Assembly (NCBI RefSeq): GCF_900105125.1
Contig: NZ_LT629750.1
Span: 1,612,001-1,676,000, forward strand
Direction: 5' to 3'
DNA: 64,000 bases
DNA from: Bradyrhizobium canariense
GTDB lineage: Bacteria > Pseudomonadota > Alphaproteobacteria > Rhizobiales > Xanthobacteraceae
How positions within the stretch are numbered: position 1 is the first letter of the stretch; the number at the start of each line of letters is the position of its first letter. The translations under genes and the position numbers were made by a program. This document shows positions 45,528 to 53,772 of this stretch, in pieces. The notes under the pieces are model-generated. The model did not search any database and was not told the DNA's origin. It worked only from the letters and a program-made list of their open reading frames with translations.

Positions 45528-45676
45528 GACCTACCCCGCAAGAACTTTATTTCGCCTGGGGATCATGTGAGCGGAAGTCCAGGAGATTTGCAACCACATC
45601 CACACACCGGCCAATTTCGAAGCCGACGCCAAAGGGACCTCTCGCCTCGCCGCGCCATTGACCTCAAACTGAGGCC

Positions 45677-46198
45677 CTAACCCAACCCTTCCGTCTCCGG
45701 GCTGGTATCACGGCGCTTCGGCACTTCGTTCAATAGGCCGGCAAGCCGCAGGCCTTCCAGGACTCCTTCCAGCCTCTGCTCCCGGATCATCGCGGCTATC
45801 ATCGAAACCGCGTCGTGCTGCTGGATTGTGAAGTGCACGTCAGGCAATTGCTCGGACATGGCCTCCAATAATGTCTGCGGAGTGGTAACGTGATCTCGGA
45901 GCGCGTATCCCGCGTCCTCCGCAAGGTAGGTCGCAAGATCGCCGTCCGGCAACGCGCCGAAATCAAAGTCGTATCGCGTACGATCCTTGATCGACTGCCG
46001 AATCCGCTCGCTTTGGCGTTTCGCCGCCATCGAGAGCATAAAAACCGCGTCCGGCAGGGTCTCGCGCGCTACATTCTTCAACTCAGCCATGCGGGCGTAA
46101 AGTTCCTTGCCGGCGCGTTCGTTCTGCTCGAATCGCTCCTGCGTCTGCCGTGCCTCATGCTCACTCGATATTTTCTCTCGCCGCTTTTTTCGGAACAT
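45677..46198 (-). CDS. Helical hypothetical protein
   Basis: A 173-residue protein from ATG 46198 (MFRKKRREKISSEHEARQTQERFEQNERAG). The first half is a charged helix, the rest a mixed domain (DAVFMLSMAAKRQSERIRQS, LATYLAEDAGYALRDHV) ending QLEGVLEGLRLAGLLNEVPKRRDTS-like. No signal or membrane helix. It lies 150 bases upstream of cbpA on the same strand and may be co-expressed. No family recognised. Confidence 0.65.
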   Translation of the reverse strand: MFRKKRREKISSEHEARQTQERFEQNERAGKELYARMAELKNVARETLPDAVFMLSMAAKRQSERIRQSIKDRTRYDFDFGALPDGDLATYLAEDAGYALRDHVTTPQTLLEAMSEQLPDVHFTIQQHDAVSMIAAMIREQRLEGVLEGLRLAGLLNEVPKRRDTSPETEGLG

Positions 46199-46340
46199 TC
46201 CAACGCCCTCCGGGCGGCGATATAGTCTGTTTCGCGCGCGACATGGAAGATCAAAGTAACATCGCGCGATCCGCAGTTCGCTAGCGCGGCGGAACACGTC
46301 GAAGTGCTTCAGCTCCGATAATTCCGAATCGCCGCATCGC

Positions 46341-46553
46341 TCATGTGGCAAATTCGGCCAATCGTTCGATAAACCAGTACGCCGCCACAATTCCGATCGC
46401 ATAGGTCGTAACTGACCGCGCGCGCTGTTCACCGACGACCGAAAACTTGAGCAGTTTGGCGCACCTCAACACACCAAGGACGACGGTGATGAAGATCAAT
46501 TGTCCTGCCTCCACGCCAATGTTCCGGAAGTCGGGCGTCGAGGTCCAAAACAA
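46341..46553 (-). pseudogene. 3' remnant of a HupE/UreJ-like membrane protein
   Basis: The 70-codon frame contains NIGVEAGQLIFITVVLGVL and AYAIGIVAAYWFIERL, which match the last two helices of HupE/UreJ-family proteins (the family motif N-x-G-V-E-x-G-Q). The N-terminal helices are absent; a REP-like unit (46553-46590) lies where they should be. Best read as a decayed gene whose front part was lost at the repeat. Confidence 0.6.
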
Positions 46554-46590
46554 GCGCAGCCCGGATGAGCGCAGCGATATCGGGGATGCT
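46553..46590. repeat. REP-like palindrome
   Basis: AGCCCGGATGAGCGCAGCGATATCGGGGATGC, a diverged single-arm copy directly upstream of the HupE/UreJ remnant. Confidence 0.8.
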
Positions 46591-46623
46591 CCGGATGCCT
46601 TTGCCCTGGCCCGGCCAATCCCG

Positions 46624-46809
46624 TCAGCTTTGATGCGGTCCCCGCATCATCTTCATGGCGTCCTCGATATGGCGCCACTCTTTGGCTTCGTCGGCGTCGC
46701 CCTTGCTCTCGCAAGCCATGGCATTCCGCGCCGCCTCGGCGATAGCCTCGAAGCCGTGCTTCTCGAGCATCTGCCGCGCAATCGTGTGAATTTGCATCTC
46801 GGATATCAT
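46624..46809 (-). CDS. Small hypothetical protein
   Basis: A 61-residue helical, acidic protein (MISEMQIHTIARQMLEKHGF, RNAMACESKGDADEAKEWRH, ending MKMMRGPHQS). AGGAGAG precedes the ATG at 46809 by 5 bases. Small proteins of this composition are common in rhizobia with no known role. No partner is evident. Confidence 0.65.
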   Translation of the reverse strand: MISEMQIHTIARQMLEKHGFEAIAEAARNAMACESKGDADEAKEWRHIEDAMKMMRGPHQS

Positions 46810-46973
46810 GTTGCTCTCCTGATGCGCCGCCCCCGGAACCACAGGGACCGGTATCGGTTGCTGGAATCTTTCAAACGGTCCAACCGGGGTCTCGTTCCCT
46901 GCGTTTGCGATGGGCTCGAAATCTGTTCCCGCCTCCAACAAAAAGCCCGGCGCTTGGCCGGGCTCTCGTTCAT

Positions 46974-47870
46974 TCAGCGGTGTTGATGACCGGGACCTCC
47001 GCCGCCTCCTCTCGCCATCCCGCCGCCGATCCGCGGTGCGGCGTTGATGTGCGGTGCGCCGCTGCCATGCGGCATGCCGCCCATGGCGCGCGGCGGCCCG
47101 ATCTGCGCGCGCGCATTCATCGGCGATCCACCGATGCGGCCCATGTTGGCGCCGCCGACATTTGGCTGCGCGATATGCGCGGGCATGCCACGCGCGATCG
47201 CGGGCATGCTGCGCCCAGCCATCGGCGCGGCAGAGAAGCGCGCGCCTTGATACGCGTGCGTCATCGGCTGGTGCATGCCGGGCAGAGGCCGGCCGGCGCG
47301 GTTGATATGCGCCATGCGTCCCTCTGCACCGCGCACATTGGCGAAGTTCTGCTGGCGCGTCATGCGCCGATCCATCCTGTTCTGCGTCCGCCCTTCAGTC
47401 ATTGCCGTACGTGTCTCGGTCCTCGCGAAGCGGCGAGACTGGTCGGCCGGACCCCGCATCGCGAAGCGGACGTGCGATTGCCAATAGCCGTTCCAGTAGG
47501 CGCGGCGGTGATACCAGGGCCTGCCCGAATAGTAGCTTGCCCAATACGTACCCAGCACGAACGGCACGACGGGGACGTCGACGACATCGACATAGTCGGG
47601 CAGATAGACGTAGCGGTCGCGATAGAGATATTCGAGATAGCGCGCCGAAACCCAGCCGCGGCTGTCCGACCAGGTCACATCGCACCACGCATCGCCCCTG
47701 ATGCAGCCGTGGACGTTGACATGGGCGCCTCCGGGAATCCGATCGACCATCGGAAAGCCGGTTCCCGGGCCAGCCCTCATGCTGACCGAGGTGGTGACAA
47801 TGCCCGGCGCCGCAAGCAAGGCAGTGGGTGTCAACAGCAACGCTGCGACAAGAATTCCTTTTAGTTTCAT
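46974..47870 (-). CDS. Secreted SH3-domain protein
   Basis: A 298-residue exported protein. Signal peptide MKLKGILVAALLLTPTALLAA; SH3b domain at about residues 22-80 (SVSMRAGPGTGFPMVDRIPGG, WCDVTWSDSRGWVSARYLEYL), which in other proteins binds peptidoglycan; then a Tyr/Trp-rich segment (WYHRRAYWNGYWQSH) and a long Met/Arg/Gly-rich, low-complexity tail ending GGGGPGHQHR. GAGGAGG precedes the ATG at 47870. The tail is probably disordered. Probably a periplasmic wall-associated protein. Confidence 0.85.
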   Translation of the reverse strand: MKLKGILVAALLLTPTALLAAPGIVTTSVSMRAGPGTGFPMVDRIPGGAHVNVHGCIRGDAWCDVTWSDSRGWVSARYLEYLYRDRYVYLPDYVDVVDVPVVPFVLGTYWASYYSGRPWYHRRAYWNGYWQSHVRFAMRGPADQSRRFARTETRTAMTEGRTQNRMDRRMTRQQNFANVRGAEGRMAHINRAGRPLPGMHQPMTHAYQGARFSAAPMAGRSMPAIARGMPAHIAQPNVGGANMGRIGGSPMNARAQIGPPRAMGGMPHGSGAPHINAAPRIGGGMARGGGGGPGHQHR

Positions 47871-48103
47871 GGCGAATTCCTCCTCTGCGAAGAAGAACGC
47901 GGGAGGCGGAACAAGCGTTCCTGTGAAAGATGGTCGCACTGTATGGCTTTGGAGCGAAAGCCTGTCCGGACTTGATCCGGAGCGGAGATCGATTCGCGCG
48001 AAAACGCCACACGCCGCAATCAGCCGCGGTGACTTCCGCGCATGTCGCTGCGCTCATGCGGTCTACGTTGCGACAGATAGATGCCGGACGATGTGTTCAC
48101 CCC
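47871..48103. repeat. Intergenic repeats downstream of serA
   Basis: 47945-48015 is a copy of the GAGCGAAAGCCTGTCCGGAC...GCGCGAAAACGC family; 48036-48070 is the REP half-element CGCATGTCGCTGCGCTCATGCG. The latter with the adjoining serA end is duplicated at 28360-28535. Confidence 0.7.
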
Positions 48104-49360
48104 TTACCGCGTCGCCGGCCGGTTCTGGTCGTACAGCACCCGCACGCGAATGGTGCCGTCCACGGCCCTGAGATCGGCGAGCAGGTCTTCGCCCTCCCCG
48201 CCGACGACGTCGGTCTCGAGCACGACATAGCCGACTTCCGGATCGGTCTGCAGGTATTGCGCCAGGATATTGATGCCATGGCGCGCGACGGCTTCGTTCA
48301 CCTGGCGCAACACGCCGGGGACGTTGCGGTGAACGTGGATGAAGCGGGTGCCGGTGGGCCGGGCCGGCAGTTGCACCTGCGGGAAATTGACGGCGCCGAA
48401 GGTAGAGCCGACATCGGAATAGTCGATCAGCTTGCGCGCGACTTCGCCGCCGATGCGGTCCTGGGCTTCTTCCGTGGAGCCGCCGATATGCGGCGTCAGG
48501 ATCACGTTGGACAGGCCCTGCAGCGGCGACACGAAGCGGTCCGCGTTCGAGGCCGGCTCGACCGGGAAGACATCGACGGCCGCGCCGGCGAGCCAGCCGT
48601 CGCGCAATGCGCGGGCCAGCGCATCGAGATCGACGACCGTGCCGCGCGAATTGTTAATGAGGTGGGCGCCCTGCTTCATCCGCCGCAGCTCGCGCTCGCC
48701 GATCATGTTGGCGGTGGCCGGCGTCTCCGGCACGTGCAGGGAGACGACGTCGCTCGCGGCAAGCAGCTCGTCCAGCGTTTCGACCGGCTCGGTGTTGCCG
48801 TGGCGCAGCTTGTCGGTCTGGTCGAAAAAGATCACCCGCATGCCCATGGCTTCGGCAAGGTTCGACAATTGCGAACCGATGTTGCCGTAACCGACGATGC
48901 CGAGCGTCTTGCCGCGCGCCTCGCGGCTGCCGTCGGCTGATTTGTCCCAGCCACCGGCATGCGCCGAAACCGAGCGCGGGAATATTTTGCGGAACAGCAT
49001 CACCACTTCGGCGATGGTCAGTTCGGCCACGCTGCGGGTGTTGGAATACGGCGCGTTGAACACGGGAATGCCGAGGCGCCGCGCGGCGTCGAGATCGACC
49101 TGGTTGGTGCCGACGGAAAAACAGCCGACCGCCATCAGCCGATCGGCGGACTCCAGCACATCTGACGTGAGCTGGGTCCGCGACCGGATGCCGAGCATAT
49201 GCACGCCTGACAGCGCCCGCTTGAGCTCGCCTGTGCCCAGCGCCTTCGGCAGACGCTCGACCTCGCTATAGCCATTGGCATCGAACAGGTGAACGGCGGA
49301 GTCGTTCACGCCTTCCAGCAGCAGGACACGAATCTTTTGCTTCGGCAGGGACAGTGGCAT
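48104..49360 (-). CDS. serA: D-3-phosphoglycerate dehydrogenase
   Basis: A 418-residue cytosolic NAD-dependent enzyme, first step of serine synthesis. VGCFSVGTNQVDLDAARRLG, GKTLGIVGYGNIGSQLS (NAD-binding glycines) and INNSRGTVVDLDALARAL are canonical; the catalytic His is in ILTPHIGGSTEEAQ. The C-terminal ACT domain (FIHVHRNVPGVLRQVNEAVA to VVLETDV) would bind serine for feedback inhibition, as in the E. coli type. ATG 49360 with GGAAGA is preferred; ATG 49375 is five codons upstream. Fragments of its 3' end are scattered at 28417 and 36345. Confidence 0.95.
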   Translation of the reverse strand: MPLSLPKQKIRVLLLEGVNDSAVHLFDANGYSEVERLPKALGTGELKRALSGVHMLGIRSRTQLTSDVLESADRLMAVGCFSVGTNQVDLDAARRLGIPVFNAPYSNTRSVAELTIAEVVMLFRKIFPRSVSAHAGGWDKSADGSREARGKTLGIVGYGNIGSQLSNLAEAMGMRVIFFDQTDKLRHGNTEPVETLDELLAASDVVSLHVPETPATANMIGERELRRMKQGAHLINNSRGTVVDLDALARALRDGWLAGAAVDVFPVEPASNADRFVSPLQGLSNVILTPHIGGSTEEAQDRIGGEVARKLIDYSDVGSTFGAVNFPQVQLPARPTGTRFIHVHRNVPGVLRQVNEAVARHGINILAQYLQTDPEVGYVVLETDVVGGEGEDLLADLRAVDGTIRVRVLYDQNRPATR

Positions 49361-49677
49361 CGGTCTTCCGATCATTGGCTGGAGCCTTTTCGGTTCTGAT
49401 CGAATCAGAACCGAGGCTCTACGTTTTGTTTTGACGCGTTTTCTTGACGCGAACCGGTACCCACTTCGCTCGAAAACGCCATAATCGGGCCGATCATCGC
49501 AACGCAGGCGGGCCCGGATCAGCGGATCGATAACCGGGCGCGCCGTGCGAGGCAACCGTGGAAAGCGCGAATGGCACGCTCTACGTTTCGCCCGGGTCAC
49601 TCGGGCGGCGGCTGCCTCAGAGCGACGCACCGACGCCGGCCGATCGCGGTTGATCGTTGCGGCGCCGAGAGACAGCC
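49361..49677. other. Intergenic with dispersed repeat
   Basis: 49425-49482 contains GACGCGTTTTCTTGACGCGAACC...TCGAAAACGCC, a copy of the second palindromic repeat family; 49505-49540 is a faint REP-like GGGCCCGGATCAGCGGATCG. No gene seen. Confidence 0.55.
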
Positions 49678-50583
49678 CTACTTGGCCGCGGAATGGATCT
49701 CGGCGATGTAGCCGCCCGGGAATTGCACGACGGCCGCTTCGCGCCCGTCCGCCTTGAACGGCTCGACCAGCACGGACGCTCCGGACGCCTTTGCCTTGGT
49801 CAAGGTGTCGCTGACATCAGTCACTTCATAGCCCATCGTTTCCCGGCCGTAGGGAAACGGCAGATGGCCATCGGTCACCAGCACGGTGATCTTGCCGAAC
49901 ATCGACTCGATCCGGACCCGGCGATAGCTGTCCCCCGGCCGCCCGATTTCCGCGCCCGGCGCTTGCGCGTTATCCGAGACAATCTTGCCGCGCGCAAAGC
50001 CTGCAAAGCTTCGAATGAAATTCGCAGCCGCCTCGGGCGCCACATACACCCGGTTCTCCGGAACGCTCTGCAACGGCGGGGCGGACGTTGCCTTGGTGTG
50101 CCAATAGAACTGCATGTTGACGCCGCCCGGCCACTGCACGACGACATCCTTCCCGATGGCGTCGGGAAACGGCGTCACAATCACAGCAGCGCCTGCCTTT
50201 TTGGCAGCGCTTACCGCGGCGTCCATATCCGTCACCAGATAGCCGGTGCGCTCCTGGCCGAATGGATAAGGAATCGGCGTCTTGAACCCAAACAGCGATA
50301 CCAGGCCGACCGGCGTTTTAACCGCCTGCCAGATCGCAGTGCTCGGTGTCGGTGTGACCGTGACGGTCGACGGCGGCGAGCTTGTTCCGCCGAAGGTCGC
50401 CAGAAAGCTGGCGGTGAAGCGATCCATGTCTTCGGCCGCGACATAGACATGCGTGGTGCCGTATTGCGCGCCGACCCCAAACTGCTCCGCCTTGTCGGCA
50501 GGGCTGGCGTCTGCAAACCCCGGCATCAAGATCATCGCAGCGATCAAACCGGCAGCGACGGCAATAACTCTCATTTGGCGCAT
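49678..50583 (-). CDS. Exported VOC (glyoxalase-fold) protein
   Basis: A 301-residue protein with a signal peptide (VIAVAAGLIAAMILMPGFADA) and two tandem VOC modules, about residues 38-160 and 172-298. Each ends in a GY-V-TD-D--..KA-GA pattern (GYLVTDMDAAVSAAKKAGA and GYEVTDVSDTLTKAKASGA) and FPGG. VOC proteins bind metal and act as glyoxalases, dioxygenases or resistance proteins; an exported form is less common. The metal ligands are not obvious, so the role is open. Confidence 0.85.
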   Translation of the reverse strand: MRQMRVIAVAAGLIAAMILMPGFADASPADKAEQFGVGAQYGTTHVYVAAEDMDRFTASFLATFGGTSSPPSTVTVTPTPSTAIWQAVKTPVGLVSLFGFKTPIPYPFGQERTGYLVTDMDAAVSAAKKAGAAVIVTPFPDAIGKDVVVQWPGGVNMQFYWHTKATSAPPLQSVPENRVYVAPEAAANFIRSFAGFARGKIVSDNAQAPGAEIGRPGDSYRRVRIESMFGKITVLVTDGHLPFPYGRETMGYEVTDVSDTLTKAKASGASVLVEPFKADGREAAVVQFPGGYIAEIHSAAK

Positions 50584-50627
50584 CGGAAATCATTGTCTCT
50601 CTGACCGGAGCCTCGCGGTTCAGGGGT

Positions 50628-50715
50628 AGCAAGTGTAGCCCGGATGAGCAAAGCGATACCCGGGATGAACCCGAGCGCATAGCACCCGCAGGTCGCGCCG
50701 CGCATGTGGCTACCC
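50628..50715. repeat. Diverged REP-like palindrome
   Basis: AGCCCGGATGAGCAAAGCGATACCCGGG and the following CGCAGGTCGCGCCGCGCATGTGGCTACC half. This is the last copy to the right; none was seen from 51 to 64 kb. Confidence 0.8.
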
Positions 50716-50882
50716 TACTCATTTTCCGGATCATGCCCCGGTGGCGACGGAGCTGCCTGCTGCGATTTGGCCTTCTTCGACCATCGAAGCGGCCTTGAAG
50801 CGCCCAAATAAGCCCGCAAAGGCCCCCGCCAATGAAAGGACCAGCGCAGGACACAGTCAGTTAGCTAGTGTGAGTGAGTAAA

Positions 50883-51071
50883 ATGAAAAATCATGATCCC
50901 GAATTGCTGTCCGCGCACGAGCCGATCACCTCAGACCGCGCAGAGCCTGCAACGTTAGCTGGTAACCTCGAAGCATTGCTGCAAAGATCTCAGCAGTTGA
51001 ATGAATATTGCGACCGGGCTGTCGCCGAAATCCGCGCGTCGCTTGAGCTGACCCAAAACCACAGCAATTGA
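50883..51071 (+). CDS. Small helical hypothetical protein
   Basis: A 62-residue acidic protein (MKNHDPELLSAHEPITSDRA then NLEALLQRSQQLNEYCDRAV) with a predicted helix in the second half. Starts at ATG 50883 or GTG 50874. No ribosome site is strong. No family recognised, so it is held with moderate doubt. Confidence 0.45.
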   Translation: MKNHDPELLSAHEPITSDRAEPATLAGNLEALLQRSQQLNEYCDRAVAEIRASLELTQNHSN

Positions 51072-51270
51072 GCGTCACGCAGCCGCTGGGTCGGCCGACC
51101 ACCATCGTGGCGGGCCATCGCCGTGGCATGATCGGACGCGCTCAGGTCACGACTGCCTGGGCGCCCGCCTTCTCCGCTCCCTCCGCGACAAGCGCATCGT
51201 CAGCGCCGACTGCGGATGATCCTCGGACAGTAAAAGCTGAGCAGCCGCGGCTAGTTGTAAACGGCCCTGG

Positions 51271-51894
51271 CTATGCGCGCTGACCCGGTCCGAGGACGAC
51301 AACAGTCGTTCCTGGCCTCACCCGGTCAAAGAGATCGATGACGTCGGCATTGGTCATGCGGATGCAGCCGGACGAGATGGCCTGGCCAATATATTCCGGC
51401 TGGTTGGTGCCGTGGATGCGGAACAGCGTGTCCTTGTTGCCCTGGTAGAGATAGAGCGCCCGCGCGCCCAACGGATTGGCCGGGCCGCCGGGAATGCGTG
51501 ACGGGTAGGGGCCGAGCCGCGCCTGGATTTCGGGCGTCGGGATCCAATCCGGCCATTCTGCCACGCGGCCGACCGTGGCGACGCCGGAAAACGCCAGTGC
51601 CTCCTCCCCCACCGCCACGCCGTAGCGGATCGCCTTGCCTCCGGGAAGAACGTAATAGAGGTAGCGCGCGTCGGTATCGACCAGGATCGTGCCCGGCTGC
51701 TCCCGGCGCGTATAGTCAACGATGTGCCTGAGGTACTGGTCCGGGATATTCGCCTGCGCATAAGGCGGATGCGCCAGCAACTGCCGATCCCTTGGCGTCA
51801 TGCTGGCATCCGACGACGGCGCAAGCGTCGCTTGCATGCAGCCGCCCAGCATCAGCGACCCCGTCAGCAACACAGCTAGCCCGGACTTCGGCAC
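51271..51894 (-). CDS. L,D-transpeptidase lipoprotein (YkuD domain)
   Basis: A 207-residue lipoprotein-anchored periplasmic enzyme forming 3-3 peptidoglycan crosslinks or tethering lipoprotein. Lipobox LMLGGC at residues 15-20. The YkuD domain has ILVDTDARYLYYVLPGGKAIRYGVAVG and the active-site HGTNQPEYIGQAISSGCIRMTNADVIDLF, with catalytic His and Cys present. It is one of several such genes expected in rhizobia; no adjacent partner. Confidence 0.94.
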   Translation of the reverse strand: MPKSGLAVLLTGSLMLGGCMQATLAPSSDASMTPRDRQLLAHPPYAQANIPDQYLRHIVDYTRREQPGTILVDTDARYLYYVLPGGKAIRYGVAVGEEALAFSGVATVGRVAEWPDWIPTPEIQARLGPYPSRIPGGPANPLGARALYLYQGNKDTLFRIHGTNQPEYIGQAISSGCIRMTNADVIDLFDRVRPGTTVVVLGPGQRA

Positions 51895-51978
51895 AGCCTG
51901 CCTCCAGCGCGTTACGCGGTGCCAGTTGCTGCCAGAATAATGCTGAAATCATGGCGATGCGCTGCGAAAATCTTGCGC

Positions 51979-52863
51979 TCAGGCCACATCGGCCTGGGCG
52001 CTCTCCGTTTCCTCTGCAGCAAGCGCATCGAGATCGACGAGTTGCGGATCGTCGACCTGGGGATCATCATGGGACTGTCCGCTGCCATGGACGTGCATCA
52101 GGGTCTGCACACGCCGGGCATTGAGATGGTCCACATGCTGATGCCGCAACGCGACCGGCAGCAATTTTTTCGGCAGTCCGACCAGCGCAAACGCGGAAAC
52201 CCGGCGCACCTCACTGCCTTCCCGCCAAAGCAGCGGATTGAGCGTGTAGATCAGCTGCCGTTCGACCTCTGATGCCTGTGGCTGCTCGGCCTCGAGCGGC
52301 GCGCTGAGCGCCGTGTTCGCGTTGCCCGCGCGCGTGCGCACCGCGGTGGATCGCAGCTCCCAGCAGATCAAATCCGCCGCCGAGAGGATCTCGCGACGCA
52401 CCGCATCGACGCTGGCCGAGAACCTGGTCGCTTCCGGCACCGACGCCGCGCTTTTTGTGACGGCGTCCACCAGCGCAGAGGCGCCGGCGCCAAATTGCGG
52501 AGCTGCCTGCTCGATGGCCGCGGCCAGCGCCTCGATCTGGTCCGCCGCTAGCTCGCGGTCGCGCTGCGCCTTGGCGTCAGCCAGGGCGCGTTCGGTCGAG
52601 ACGATCTGCTCGTCGAATTCCGCCAGTTCGGCGCGCAAGGTCTTGGCGCGATCCTCGACGGCGCGCATGCCGGCCTCGGCCCGTTCAAGCTGGGCGTTGG
52701 TGGCGCCGCCCACCGCCAGCCGTTCGGCAGCTGCACGTTTTTCCGCAAGTGCCGCTTCGGCTATTCTCGAGCGCTCCGCCAGCTTCGAGCGCTCCGCCTG
52801 CTTGTTCTTGAGAGCGCCCTCGAAGCGTTCGACTGGGCTGAGCTCACGCTTGAAAAATCCCAT
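51979..52863 (-). CDS. Coiled-coil protein, hypothetical
   Basis: A 294-residue soluble protein. Residues 10-115 are a long Glu/Ala/Arg coiled coil (ALKNKQAERSKLAERSRIAEAALAEKRAAAERL), followed by a helical domain to about 225 and an Asp-rich tail (DDPQVDDPQLVDLDALAAEE). The arrangement recalls phage or structural proteins, but no capsid or tail genes are nearby. The start ATG at 52863 (MGFFKRELSPVERFEGALK) is plausible. The function is unknown. Confidence 0.7.
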   Translation of the reverse strand: MGFFKRELSPVERFEGALKNKQAERSKLAERSRIAEAALAEKRAAAERLAVGGATNAQLERAEAGMRAVEDRAKTLRAELAEFDEQIVSTERALADAKAQRDRELAADQIEALAAAIEQAAPQFGAGASALVDAVTKSAASVPEATRFSASVDAVRREILSAADLICWELRSTAVRTRAGNANTALSAPLEAEQPQASEVERQLIYTLNPLLWREGSEVRRVSAFALVGLPKKLLPVALRHQHVDHLNARRVQTLMHVHGSGQSHDDPQVDDPQLVDLDALAAEETESAQADVA

Positions 52864-53018
52864 AGCAATGCCCCTTGCGGATCACATTGATCCGCCGAAT
52901 CAGCCCCATTTAATGCGTCCAGAATCTAGTCGAAAACTTGGATCAGATTGCGGCTTTAGTCGGCCGTAGCCACCTTGGCCACAGCTAAGGAGGCCTCGAT
53001 CGGCCCGGCGGCATCGAG

Positions 53019-53195
53019 CTAATGCTTCTGGAACGCCTCGGCGAACTGCCGCAGGCTGGAGATGGCCCGGCCGATCTGGCTGATTGGATTGTCCCCGGGA
53101 TAGCAGCTCGTTTTCGTCAATGTGCTCACCGCGAGGAACAACAGCGTTACAAAGACCAGCCGATTCAACACGGCCGTAACGAGCCATTTCAGCAT
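53019..53195 (-). CDS. Small membrane protein coupled to the PilZ gene
   Basis: A 58-residue protein, MLKWLVTAVLNRLVFVTLLF then LAVSTLTKTSCYPGDNPISQ. One N-terminal membrane span (residues 5-24) and a soluble tail with one Cys. Its ATG overlaps the PilZ stop as TGATG, so translation is coupled. The function is unknown; a membrane partner for the c-di-GMP sensor is conceivable. Confidence 0.6.
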   Translation of the reverse strand: MLKWLVTAVLNRLVFVTLLFLAVSTLTKTSCYPGDNPISQIGRAISSLRQFAEAFQKH

Positions 53196-53551
53196 CACCT
53201 CGGCTCGCTGATTTGGAGAAGACGCTGTGCCAACACGGTCCGATCGGCCTTCAGCTTTCGAACCAGGCGCGCTGTTTCGATGGAGACGACCGCGCTGACG
53301 TCGGCTTGATCGGTAACCACGCCGACCAACGGTCCATGACACCATATTAACCGTCCCCTGCGGCTTTCTCCCCTGCCGACAATGCAGAGATCGAATTCGG
53401 CCGCCGGCATCATCGGCTCCGGAAATTCCAGCATTGCACCGCTATGGGACAGATTGCGCACGAGGCAGTCCGCCGTTGAACGCCGGTCGTTGAAGGCAAT
53501 TCGGCCGCAAAGATACGTTCGTCGCCTCATGGTATGACGTCGGTCCTGCAT
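53195..53551 (-). CDS. PilZ domain protein, putative c-di-GMP receptor
   Basis: A 118-residue stand-alone PilZ domain. The cyclic-di-GMP motif RxxxR is in RRRTYLCGRI (residues 9-18), the second motif (D/N)xSxxG appears as NLSHSG, and LIWCHGPLVGV follows as in the family. AGGGACGCC precedes the ATG at 53551. PilZ proteins couple c-di-GMP to motility or exopolysaccharide control. It forms a two-gene unit with the small membrane protein. Confidence 0.82.
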   Translation of the reverse strand: MQDRRHTMRRRTYLCGRIAFNDRRSTADCLVRNLSHSGAMLEFPEPMMPAAEFDLCIVGRGESRRGRLIWCHGPLVGVVTDQADVSAVVSIETARLVRKLKADRTVLAQRLLQISEPR

Positions 53552-53723
53552 GGCGTCCCTTTTCGGTACAATACGAAGCTTCCAGCTTCGTCAGAGCAAC
53601 CGCCATGCCAGCTTTGGTTGTAACTTGGCTCCTTGCATCTCAGGGCGATGTGAACCTATTCGACCGCCCTTCCCGCTGCCTATCAATTGCATCGTGATGC
53701 ACACATTACGGACACTCGAGGAC

Positions 53724-53752
53724 ACTTTAGGTATGTAAAACTGTCTTTAGGT
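53724..53752. promoter_or_regulatory. Operator-like sequence upstream of the first acyl-CoA dehydrogenase
   Basis: CTTTAGGT occurs at 53725-53732 and 53745-53752, 20 bases apart, with TAAAACTG between. The 26-base span 53725-53750 matches 55834-55859 upstream of the second dehydrogenase at 18 positions (CTTTAnnnAnnTAAAACTGn...). It lies 20-48 bases before the ATG, where a repressor would act. Confidence 0.6.
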
Positions 53753-53772
53753 CGACGCGGACGGAGGCGGTG

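Noticed and set aside
27126..50715. CRISPR array
   Set aside because: The repeated palindromes are irregularly spaced by kilobases, lie at gene ends and have no spacers of constant length.
51068..51283. 71-codon frame between the small helical gene and the L,D-transpeptidase
   Set aside because: Low-complexity Ala/Ser/Pro composition and no ribosome site; more likely non-coding.
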